In this document: positions 35,365-42,765 of the stretch, piece by piece
How the letters are laid out: each line of letters begins with the position of its first letter
Position numbering within the stretch: position 1 is the first letter of the stretch
DNA from: Halovenus carboxidivorans
GTDB lineage: Archaea; Halobacteriota; Halobacteria; Halobacteriales; Haloarculaceae
NCBI RefSeq assembly: GCF_009831575.1
Contig: NZ_WUUT01000005.1
Coordinates: forward strand, 62,001 to 126,000
Length of the DNA stretch: 64,000 bases
Direction: 5' to 3'
The notes under the pieces: generated by a model
Told to the model about the DNA's origin: nothing
The model's database searches: none
What the model saw: only the letters and a program-made list of their open reading frames with translations
Made by a program: the position numbers and the translations under genes

Positions 35365-36375
35365 GTGTCACGGACGAGCGGACGAGCCAGTATCGCGGCC
35401 GGATTTCTCGCGGGTGCAGTGGCACTGGCTCTGTTCGGTTGGTTCGTCGGCCCGGGACAGATACTGGCGGCACTGTCCGAACTCCGACTCGGTCCGTACA
35501 GCCTCGGCTTTCTGGCGGTGAGTGGTGCGCTTTTCGCACAGTATCGGGGGTTGCTCGTACTGCTGGATATTCCCCCCGCTTCGGATTCCGGGTTAGCGTA
35601 TCTCCGCGGGGTCTACGCCAGACAGCTCCTGCCCGCCGGAAGCGTCGCCGGACCGGTGTTGATCGTCTACTCGATGCGGCGATCGACCGGACTCTCGACC
35701 GAGGAGGGGCTCCCCGCGGCGCTCATCTCGCAGGCCGTGAGCTTTCTCGGACTGAGCCTCGTCGCACTCGCTGGTTCCGTGCTCCTCCTCGGCCGCGGGC
35801 ATCGCGCTCTACTCCCCGTAGTCGGTGCGCTCGCGCTCGTCTGCATCGCCTGGGTCGTCGTACTCGGGGCGCTCGTCGCCGGGTTCGGCATCGACCGGAC
35901 GGTAGCGTGGATCGCGACGGCTCTCAACCGGAGTCTCGGGCGCGTCTCCGCGACCGTCGCGCGGGCGACGGCTCGCGAACCCGTTTCGGAGTGGCTCGCG
36001 AGGTTCGGGGACGCGAGACGGCTGATTCGGGAGAGTCCGGGTCGCATCGTCGCCGCGGTCGTCTGGTCTATCGTGGCCTGGGTGTTGCTCTCGGCGGCGT
36101 TGGTTACCACCGGGGCCGCGCTGGGAGTCGCAGTTCCGCTCGGCGTCGCGTGCGTCGTGATGCCAGCGAGTGATCTGCTCAACGTGCTCCCGATCCCCGG
36201 CGGGATCGGCGGCGTCGAGGTCGCGATAACGGTATTGCTCGTCGTGTTCGCGGGCGTCGAGGTCGCCACTGCTGCTATGACTGCTTTCTGTGTCCGGCTC
36301 TGTACCTACTGGTTCGTCCTGCTACTCGGCGGAGTTGCGACGACGCTGGTCTCGACGGGTATCGCGTCCGACTGA
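35365..36375 (+). CDS. UPF0104 / lysylphosphatidylglycerol-synthase-TM-like membrane protein
   Basis: A 336-residue protein with about eight membrane helices. LPIPGGIGGVEVAITVLLV near residues 273-291 is the typical signature of UPF0104. AglD-like and flippase-related roles have been proposed for members. It probably starts with GTG 35365, five bases after the previous stop; the reading frame is open far upstream only as a shadow. Likely co-transcribed with the DUF457-like gene. Confidence 0.8.
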   Translation: MSRTSGRASIAAGFLAGAVALALFGWFVGPGQILAALSELRLGPYSLGFLAVSGALFAQYRGLLVLLDIPPASDSGLAYLRGVYARQLLPAGSVAGPVLIVYSMRRSTGLSTEEGLPAALISQAVSFLGLSLVALAGSVLLLGRGHRALLPVVGALALVCIAWVVVLGALVAGFGIDRTVAWIATALNRSLGRVSATVARATAREPVSEWLARFGDARRLIRESPGRIVAAVVWSIVAWVLLSAALVTTGAALGVAVPLGVACVVMPASDLLNVLPIPGGIGGVEVAITVLLVVFAGVEVATAAMTAFCVRLCTYWFVLLLGGVATTLVSTGIASD

Positions 36376-36453
36376 CTCCGACTGCAGAGGAAAGGCAGAG
36401 AGCCCGAAAATGCCGGGTTCGGCCCGAGGCCGCCACCGGCGCCGACCCCTTAC

Positions 36454-36460
36454 CTTTATG
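36454..36460 (+). promoter_or_regulatory. TATA box for the biotin operon
   Basis: CTTTATG centred 28 bases upstream of the GTG at 36485, consistent with a leaderless transcript beginning at bioB. An ATG inside this element (36458) is in frame but would make the TATA box coding, so it is rejected as the start. Confidence 0.6.
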
Positions 36461-36484
36461 ATGTTGTCAACCGCTACTGTGGAC

Positions 36485-37594
36485 GTGGTTTACGAGACGG
36501 GGAACCAGACAATCGACGACGCGGTCCGGCGAGTGCTCGACGGCGAGCAGCTCGACCGGACCGATGGACTGGCGCTGTACGCACAGCCAGTCGAGGAACT
36601 CGCCGCCGGCGCGGATCTCGTCCGCCAGCAGTTTTCCGACGGGACCGTCGACGCCTGTAGTATCGTCAACGCCAAAGCCGGCAACTGCGCGGAGGACTGC
36701 GGGTTCTGTGCACAGTCAGTTCATTTCGACACCGGTATCGACACCTACGACTTTCTCGGCCCGGAGAAGGTCCTCGATGCCGCGAAACGAGCGGAGGCAG
36801 ACGGTGCCCAGCGGTTCGGCATCGTCGTCGCCGAGAAGGGCGTTTCCAAGGAGAACCGCCCGGAGGAGTGGGCGGAGATCTGTGAGTCGATCCGACTCAT
36901 CCGCGACGAGACCGACGTCGAGGCCGACGCCTCGCTCGGTCTGCTCACCGAGGAGGAGGCAGAGGAACTCGCAGACATCGGCCTCAACCACTACAACCAC
37001 AACATCGAGACCTCCCGGCGCTACTTCGACGAAATCGTCAACACCCACGACTTCGAGGACCGACTGGTGACGCTCCGTCGGGCGAAGGCCGCCGGGATGG
37101 ATCTCTGTGCCGGCGTCATTCTCGGCATGGGCGAGTCACCGACTGATCGGATCGACGCCGCCGTCGAGTTGCAGGACATCGGCGTCTCCTCGCTGCCGGT
37201 GAACATCCTGAACCCGGTGGCCGGGACGCCGCTGGGCGACCAGGACCACGCCGACATCACCAGATCCGAGATCATGAAGACGATCGCCGTCTACCGGTTC
37301 CTCCACCCCGACGTGCGGGTGCGACTGACCGGTGGGCGGGAGGCGAACCTCGCGCCAGAGGACCAACACCTGCCCTTCGAGGCGGGTGCCGACGGGCTGT
37401 TGACCGGCGATTACCTGACCACGGAGGGCCAGGACCCCGGCGACGACATCGAGATCATTCAGCGGGCGGGACTCGAACCGAACCGCTCGTCGAACTCGTT
37501 CGATCCGAAGGCGGTGAAGGACCGACACCGTGAACCGAACCCCGGCAAGGCCGCGGGAACGGCCACGAGCAACGCGACAAACATCGACGACTGA
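36485..37594 (+). CDS. bioB: Biotin synthase
   Basis: Radical SAM enzyme that inserts sulfur into dethiobiotin. The cluster motif is NCAEDCGFCAQS (CxxxCxxC), followed by NHYNHNIETSRRYF and GVILGMGE, typical of BioB. Start codon is likely GTG 36485 (giving MVYETGNQ); GTG 36479 adds two residues and ATG 36458 nine. At 369 residues the length agrees with haloarchaeal forms. First gene of the operon bioB-bioU-bioF-bioD. Confidence 0.95.
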   Translation: MVYETGNQTIDDAVRRVLDGEQLDRTDGLALYAQPVEELAAGADLVRQQFSDGTVDACSIVNAKAGNCAEDCGFCAQSVHFDTGIDTYDFLGPEKVLDAAKRAEADGAQRFGIVVAEKGVSKENRPEEWAEICESIRLIRDETDVEADASLGLLTEEEAEELADIGLNHYNHNIETSRRYFDEIVNTHDFEDRLVTLRRAKAAGMDLCAGVILGMGESPTDRIDAAVELQDIGVSSLPVNILNPVAGTPLGDQDHADITRSEIMKTIAVYRFLHPDVRVRLTGGREANLAPEDQHLPFEAGADGLLTGDYLTTEGQDPGDDIEIIQRAGLEPNRSSNSFDPKAVKDRHREPNPGKAAGTATSNATNIDD

Positions 37595-37596
37595 CA

Positions 37597-38625
37597 ATGG
37601 ACGACATACACTTTGCGGTACTTGGCACCGGAGGTATCGGCCGACGCGCAATCGAATACTCGAGCTCGAAAGACCACCTCGTTCCAGTCGCGGCCTGCGA
37701 CCGCGACGGCGTGGCCATCGATCACGAGGGTCTCGACGGAGACGAACTGCTCGCGGCGACGGAGGGCAACATCGCCTCCGACGGCGGCGCGACCGCAGTC
37801 AAACAGACCGGCGAACAGCAGGGCGTCGTCGCCTCGGCACAGGCTACACCGACGGAGACGCCCATCGACGACATCATCGCCGAGTCAGACGCCATCGACG
37901 CCGTGTTGATCGCACTGCCGAATCTCGAACACGATTTCATCCCGCGGGTCGCCGAGCGATTTGCCGAGGCCGACTACGAGGGGGTTCTCGTCGACGTCCT
38001 CAAACGATCACGTGTGATCGGGATGCTCGACGACCGGGCGGAGATGCTCGAAGACAGCGGCATCACCTTCATCTGTGGCGCGGGCGCGACGCCCGGGTTC
38101 CTCACGGGAGCGGCCGCGCTGGCCGCACAGTCCTTCGTCGAAATCGAGGAGGTCGAGATCTGGTGGGGCGTCGGACTCAAGTCCGGCTACGAGGACAACC
38201 GCGGCACCGTCCGGGAAGACATCGCTCACCTCGACGGCTACGACATCGAGACGGCCAGAGATCTCACCGACGAGGAGATCGAAGCGATCGTCGACGACCA
38301 CGACGGCGTCATCGAGTTCAACGACATGGAACACGCTGACGACGTCCTCCTCGAACGCGCCGGGATCTGTGACGCCGAGGACGTGACCGTCGGCGGAATC
38401 CTCGACGTGCGCTCCGACGAGAAGCCGACGACGACGACCGTCCGGGTCACGGGTCGGACCTTCGATGGCGAACGCGGGACCAACACTTTCGAACTCGACG
38501 ACGCGACGAGTATGGAGGCGAACGTCAACGGTCCGGCGCTGGGCTATCTGAAAACCGGCGTCCGGCGGAACCGCGCCGGCGAGTACGGCGTCTTCGGGCC
38601 GGCGGAGCTGATGCCCGGCTTCTGA
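37597..38625 (+). CDS. Putative BioU-type (S)-8-amino-7-oxononanoate synthase / DAPA-forming reductase
   Basis: A 342-residue NAD(P)-binding protein between bioB and bioF. The nucleotide motif LGTGGIGRRAIE is at 9-20, with a Rossmann-like N domain and a C-terminal domain containing WWGVGLKSGYEDN. Lys136 in VLVDVLKRSRVIGML occupies a position like that of the sacrificial lysine of cyanobacterial BioU. The operon has no bioA, so conversion of KAPA to DAPA needs another enzyme. BioU is known to do this as a suicide enzyme; homology is inferred from fold and context, from memory, and is not proven. Confidence 0.7.
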   Translation: MDDIHFAVLGTGGIGRRAIEYSSSKDHLVPVAACDRDGVAIDHEGLDGDELLAATEGNIASDGGATAVKQTGEQQGVVASAQATPTETPIDDIIAESDAIDAVLIALPNLEHDFIPRVAERFAEADYEGVLVDVLKRSRVIGMLDDRAEMLEDSGITFICGAGATPGFLTGAAALAAQSFVEIEEVEIWWGVGLKSGYEDNRGTVREDIAHLDGYDIETARDLTDEEIEAIVDDHDGVIEFNDMEHADDVLLERAGICDAEDVTVGGILDVRSDEKPTTTTVRVTGRTFDGERGTNTFELDDATSMEANVNGPALGYLKTGVRRNRAGEYGVFGPAELMPGF

Positions 38626-38626
38626 G

Positions 38627-39826
38627 ATGTCGCTACAAACCGGGTTCGGATTCGGGCTCGACGAGCGGCTTCAGCAACGGGAAGCCGACGGGCTACGGCG
38701 GGATCTCACGCCAGTCGATTCCGTCGCCGCCACCAGCCGCGTCGCCGCCGATCCTGGCGGCGACGAACCGGCCTTCGGCGACCGACGGACGATTTTCGCC
38801 GCGAACAACTACCTCGGACTGGCCGGAGACGAACAGGTGATCCGAGCCGCCGCCGAGACGGCCCGAGAGATCGGAACGGGTGCGGGCGCGTCGCGTCTCG
38901 TCGTCGGCGACACGCCCGCGCATCGGTCCCTGGAGCGTGCGCTGGCCGAGCGGAAAGGCTCCGAGCGTGCGCTGGTCTTCTCCTCGGGTTACGCCGCGAA
39001 CGTCGGAACGCTGACCGCGCTCGATCCGGACGTGATCTTCTCGGACGAACTGAACCACGCGAGCATCATCGACGGGGCACGGCTCTCCGCGGCCGATGTC
39101 GAGGTGTACGACCACTGCGACGCGAGCGCGCTCGCCGACGCGATGGCCGAGCGAGCAGTGACTGCCGCGCCCGGGGAGTCCTGGCTGGTCGTCACCGACT
39201 CCGTGTTCTCGATGGACGGCGACGTGGCTCCCCTGGCCGAAATCTGTGAAGTTGCCGAGGAGTACGGAGCGTGGGTGATGGCGGACGAGGCCCACGCGAC
39301 AGGCGTCTACGACGGGGGCATCGTCGGTGAGCGAGGGCTCGAAGATCGGATCGACGTGCAACTCGGGACCCTCTCGAAGGCGCTGGGCGCGCAGGGGGGG
39401 TTCATCGCGGGCGACGAGACGCTGATCGAGTGGGTGCTCAACGCCGCCCGCTCGTTCGTCTTCTCGACGGGACTCGCCCCGCCCGCCGCGGCAGCGGCCG
39501 AGTGCGCGCTCGAACGCGCACCTGCACAGCGTGACGATCTGTGGGCCAACGTCGAACTGCTCCGGGACGGACTGGAATCGATGGGTTACGAGGTCTACGG
39601 GGAGACACACATCCTCCCGGTACTGGTCGGGACGCGCGAGGACGCCGTCGCGCTGGACGACCGGCTTCGAGAGGCGGGTATCGTCGCCCCGGCGATCCGA
39701 CCCCCGACCGTTCCGGAGGGGACGAGTCGGATCCGGGTCGCGCCGCAGGCGACACACACCCACCGGGAGATCGAACGCTGTCTGGCGGCCTTCGAGGCCG
39801 CCGGCGAGGAGGTCGGTCTGCTGTGA
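38627..39826 (+). CDS. bioF: 8-amino-7-oxononanoate synthase
   Basis: PLP enzyme that condenses pimeloyl-thioester with alanine to KAPA. The 399-residue protein has FAANNYLGLAGD at the N-terminal side, GAGASRLVVGDT, and DEAHATGVYDGG; the Schiff-base lysine is in LGTLSKALGAQGGFIAG. One base separates its ATG from the bioU-like stop. The GTGA overlap at its end starts bioD. Confidence 0.95.
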   Translation: MSLQTGFGFGLDERLQQREADGLRRDLTPVDSVAATSRVAADPGGDEPAFGDRRTIFAANNYLGLAGDEQVIRAAAETAREIGTGAGASRLVVGDTPAHRSLERALAERKGSERALVFSSGYAANVGTLTALDPDVIFSDELNHASIIDGARLSAADVEVYDHCDASALADAMAERAVTAAPGESWLVVTDSVFSMDGDVAPLAEICEVAEEYGAWVMADEAHATGVYDGGIVGERGLEDRIDVQLGTLSKALGAQGGFIAGDETLIEWVLNAARSFVFSTGLAPPAAAAAECALERAPAQRDDLWANVELLRDGLESMGYEVYGETHILPVLVGTREDAVALDDRLREAGIVAPAIRPPTVPEGTSRIRVAPQATHTHREIERCLAAFEAAGEEVGLL

Positions 39827-40485
39827 GTCTCGCCGTCGTCGGCACGGACACCGGCATCGGGAAAACTGTCGTCACGGCCGGACTCGTCTCGTCGTTCCGG
39901 GAGTCGGGATACGACGCCCGGGCGATCAAGCCCGCCCAGACGGCCTTTCCCGAGGACGACGACGCGGCCTACGTCGCGGCGGCCTGCGGCGAGGAGTCGG
40001 CGGCGGTCCGGCTCCGATCCAGACCGGAACCGCTCGCTCCCGCGGTCGCCGCCCGGCGGGCCGACGACCCGATCAGCTACGAGTCACTGCTCGCGGACAC
40101 GCGGGAAGCACTGGCCGAAAGCGAGGTCGGGATCGTCGAGGGCGCGGGCGGGCTTCGCGTTCCGCTGTCAAACGAGCCCCGCCGCGAGATTGTCGATCTG
40201 GTAGCCGACCTCTCGGTCTCGGCGGTGGTCGTGGCCCGCTCCGGGCTCGGAACGCTGAATCACACCGCCCTGACTGTCGAGGCACTCCGGAGGCGAGACG
40301 TTCCGGTCGAGGGGGTCGTGTTGAATCAGTACGACGGCGAGACCGTCGCGGAGCGGACGAACCCGGACGAACTCGAACGGATGTGTTCGTGTCCGGTCTG
40401 GACGGTGCCGACAGTCGAACTGGAAGTGCCGAGGGACGCGACGGCTCTCACCGAGCACCTCCCCGAGCCGTCGGCGTTGCGCTGA
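39823..40485 (+). CDS. bioD: Dethiobiotin synthetase
   Basis: ATP-dependent carboxylase that closes the ureido ring of dethiobiotin from DAPA. Signature VVGTDTGIGKTVVTAGL (P-loop) near the N terminus, KPAQT, and EGAGGLRVPLS. 220 residues, family length. It starts with GTG 39823, overlapping the bioF stop by four bases (GTGA), and ends the operon. Confidence 0.94.
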   Translation: MSLAVVGTDTGIGKTVVTAGLVSSFRESGYDARAIKPAQTAFPEDDDAAYVAAACGEESAAVRLRSRPEPLAPAVAARRADDPISYESLLADTREALAESEVGIVEGAGGLRVPLSNEPRREIVDLVADLSVSAVVVARSGLGTLNHTALTVEALRRRDVPVEGVVLNQYDGETVAERTNPDELERMCSCPVWTVPTVELEVPRDATALTEHLPEPSALR

Positions 40486-40498
40486 GCCATCCGGCAGG

Positions 40499-40506
40499 CT
40501 TATTTC
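40499..40506 (+). promoter_or_regulatory. TATA box for the XRE-type regulator
   Basis: CTTATTTC centred 25 bases upstream of the ATG at 40528, spaced as for a leaderless transcript, so this gene is probably not only read through from the bio operon. Confidence 0.6.
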
Positions 40507-40527
40507 AGATCCTCTCCGTGACAGCAT

Positions 40528-41235
40528 ATGGCTCGGGAGGATCGGAACAGACTCGCCGAGAAGATGGCGGGTGAGATCACGCTGAGCGACGATCCGGGGG
40601 CGACACTGCGGAAGTGGCGTACCGATTTCGAGGTCGCACAGACCGATCTGGCCGACGAACTCGGTGTCTCCCCGTCGGTCGTCTCGGACTACGAGAGCGG
40701 CCGCCGGGACAATCCGGGGATCGGGATCGTTCGTCGGGCGGTGCAAGCCCTCCTGGAGATCGACGAACGCAGCGGCGGCCGACACATCCGCCAGTTCGCA
40801 CGCGTCCTCTCCGCCGGGTTCGACAGCGCCGTCGTCCACGACCTCAGAGAGTATCCGGCGAACATCCCGCTGGATCGGTACTACGAGGCCATCGGGGCGA
40901 CCGAGCTAGTACGGGGGAGCCGCGACACCATCGCGGGACACACGATCATCGACAGCATCGAGGCGATTCGCAGACTCTCCAGTGACGAGTTCTACAATCT
41001 CTACGGGCAGAGCACGAATCGCGCGCTGGTCTTTACGAACGTCACGCGCGGCGAATCCCCACTCGTGGCTCTGCGAGTCGTCAAGCCGACGCCGCACGCG
41101 GTCGTCTTACACGGTCTCGAAGAGAGCGACGTGTGGGAGCACGCGGCCGACCTGGCCCGCGTCGACGGGTTCTCACTCGCCGTCACGAATCTCGATTTAG
41201 AAACGATGCTCGAACGCCACCAGGATCTGCCCTGA
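40528..41235 (+). CDS. XRE-family transcriptional regulator
   Basis: A 235-residue regulator. A Cro/C1-type HTH is at about 25-80 (LRKWRTDFEVAQTDLADELG, SPSVVSDYESGRRDNPG). The C-terminal 150 residues form a separate domain (LVRGSRDTIAGHTIIDSIEAI, VFTNVTRGESPLVALRV) of unknown ligand. It follows bioD by 42 bases with its own promoter; a link to biotin control is only positional. Ends at the terminator region 41236-41361. Confidence 0.85.
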   Translation: MAREDRNRLAEKMAGEITLSDDPGATLRKWRTDFEVAQTDLADELGVSPSVVSDYESGRRDNPGIGIVRRAVQALLEIDERSGGRHIRQFARVLSAGFDSAVVHDLREYPANIPLDRYYEAIGATELVRGSRDTIAGHTIIDSIEAIRRLSSDEFYNLYGQSTNRALVFTNVTRGESPLVALRVVKPTPHAVVLHGLEESDVWEHAADLARVDGFSLAVTNLDLETMLERHQDLP

Positions 41236-41239
41236 CCCA

Positions 41240-41361
41240 CCACTTTTTATTTCGTCGAGTGCGCTTCGCGCACCACTCCTCGCAAAAACTTGAAAAACGG
41301 TCTCTGCCGTCGCTACGCTCCGGCAGAGTGAACCGCGCTCACTCCGTTCGCGCGGAGGTTT
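41240..41361. terminator. Bidirectional terminator region with three hairpins
   Basis: Between the convergent XRE and HMG-CoA synthase genes there are a T run (CACTTTTTATTTCG, 41241-41254), a six-base-stem hairpin (GTGCGC at 41259, GCGCAC at 41268), an eight-base-stem hairpin (CTCTGCCG at 41302-41309, CGGCAGAG at 41321-41328), and a six-base-stem hairpin (CCGCGC at 41333, GCGCGG at 41350). A-rich runs between (AAAAACTTGAAAAAC) give T runs on the other strand. Together they fit termination in both directions. Confidence 0.65.
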
Positions 41362-42699
41362 TCATTCGACGTAGGTGTACTTGCGCTCACCCATCCGGCC
41401 CCAGCCGTCGAAGACGAACTCGCCTTCGGGCGTCGTCAGCGGTTCCATGTCCGTCTCGGCGTCGTGGTTGTGCACGTCGTGAATCGCTTCGTACTGCTCG
41501 AAGTCGATGGGTTCGCGGCTCTCGATCTGCTCCTGGATGTTCAGTTGCGCGATTTCGTCCTCCCAGCCGGGCTGGACCGTCTCGGCGTGGATCTCCGCCT
41601 GGGCACCGCTGCCGTAGGAAGCGACCAGTAGATCCCGTCCGCTCAGCTCACGCCCTTCTTCGAGCGCCTCCGCGAGTCCGGCGGCCCGGGCGATGTGGAC
41701 GGAGCCGGTGTACCAGTTGCCGACCTGTTCCGAGATGGCGAGCGTCGGCTGGACCGTCCGTTCGTACCAGTCGGCGTAGGCGTCGGTCTCGCCAAGGGCT
41801 TCAGTGTACTCTTTGACCGCGTCCAGATACTCCTCCTCGTCGTCGAACGCCTCGGGGCGGGGCTGGCGGCCGATCTCCTCGGCGAGTTCGTCCTCGATCT
41901 CGGTGTCGCGGATACAGTGTCGGTAGCCGAGGACGGCCGCCTTCCGGACCATCCCCGGGAACGGCGTGTGGAAGGGGATCAGCTCGAAGTTGTCCGGGTG
42001 GGTGTCGCCGCCGTTGCGCTCGAAGTCCATCATCGCTTCGCGCATCCGGGCGAGATACACCTGCATCGAGCGCTTGCCGTCGACGCTCGGGAACTGCTGG
42101 TTCGGCTTGAGGAAGTCCGTCTCGTCGGCGCTGCCGAAGCCCTGTGCGTCACTCAGTGCGGTCACGTCCGGATCCTCGTCGATCAGCATCGCGACGGCAC
42201 CGGCACCCTGAGTCGCCTCGCCGGGGTCGTCACGCTCGTACAGCGCCGTGTCGGTCGCGATCACGAGCGCCTTCCGGCCGCGGTTCCGGCCCGCTCGAAT
42301 CCAGTTGTACGCGTCGTCGAGCGCCTGCGTCCCCGACACACACGCGAACTTCCGCTCGCCCTTGTTCGCGTGATGGAAGTCCCCCTCGAAGGTCTGTTCG
42401 AGACAGCCAGCGACGTACGTCGAAATCGGCTTCGATTTGTCGAAGGAACTCTCCGTGGCCACGTCGATCCGGCCGATGTCGTCCGGCGTGAGGCCTTTCC
42501 GTTCGAGCAGTCGTTTCGAGGCGTTCGCCGCCATCGTCACGATATCCTCGTAGACGTCCGGCAGCGAGGACGAATAGAGGCCGAGCCCCTTGGTGTATTT
42601 CCCGGGGTCGTCGTCCTGCGCGGGCGCGAACGTCTCCGCGAGATCCAGTTCGAGCTTTCCTGCCCAGATTTCGATGCCGTCGATTCCCACTTCTGTCAT
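41362..42699 (-). CDS. hmgB: Hydroxymethylglutaryl-CoA synthase
   Basis: Condenses acetyl-CoA with acetoacetyl-CoA at the head of the mevalonate pathway, the source of archaeal isoprenoid lipids. The 445-residue protein has the thiolase-like fold with the active-site Cys120 in KFACVSGTQALDDAYNW. Later motifs PFHTPFPGMV and GSGAQAEIHAE are those of archaeal-type HMG-CoA synthase; family length is 390-450. Own promoter 25 bases upstream. Confidence 0.92.
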   Translation of the reverse strand: MTEVGIDGIEIWAGKLELDLAETFAPAQDDDPGKYTKGLGLYSSSLPDVYEDIVTMAANASKRLLERKGLTPDDIGRIDVATESSFDKSKPISTYVAGCLEQTFEGDFHHANKGERKFACVSGTQALDDAYNWIRAGRNRGRKALVIATDTALYERDDPGEATQGAGAVAMLIDEDPDVTALSDAQGFGSADETDFLKPNQQFPSVDGKRSMQVYLARMREAMMDFERNGGDTHPDNFELIPFHTPFPGMVRKAAVLGYRHCIRDTEIEDELAEEIGRQPRPEAFDDEEEYLDAVKEYTEALGETDAYADWYERTVQPTLAISEQVGNWYTGSVHIARAAGLAEALEEGRELSGRDLLVASYGSGAQAEIHAETVQPGWEDEIAQLNIQEQIESREPIDFEQYEAIHDVHNHDAETDMEPLTTPEGEFVFDGWGRMGERKYTYVE

Positions 42700-42720
42700 A
42701 CACCTACTGTCGGTGAATAG

Positions 42721-42728
42721 CTATAAGT
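42721..42728 (-). promoter_or_regulatory. TATA box for HMG-CoA synthase
   Basis: Minus-strand ACTTATAG centred 25 bases upstream of the ATG at 42699. Confidence 0.6.
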
Positions 42729-42765
42729 CTCTGTCGACTGTCAGTTCGTCAATTGTCGAACTGCG

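Noticed and set aside
36458-36484. ATG-based start of bioB at 36458
   Set aside because: It falls in the likely TATA box; the GTG at 36485 gives the N terminus expected of BioB.
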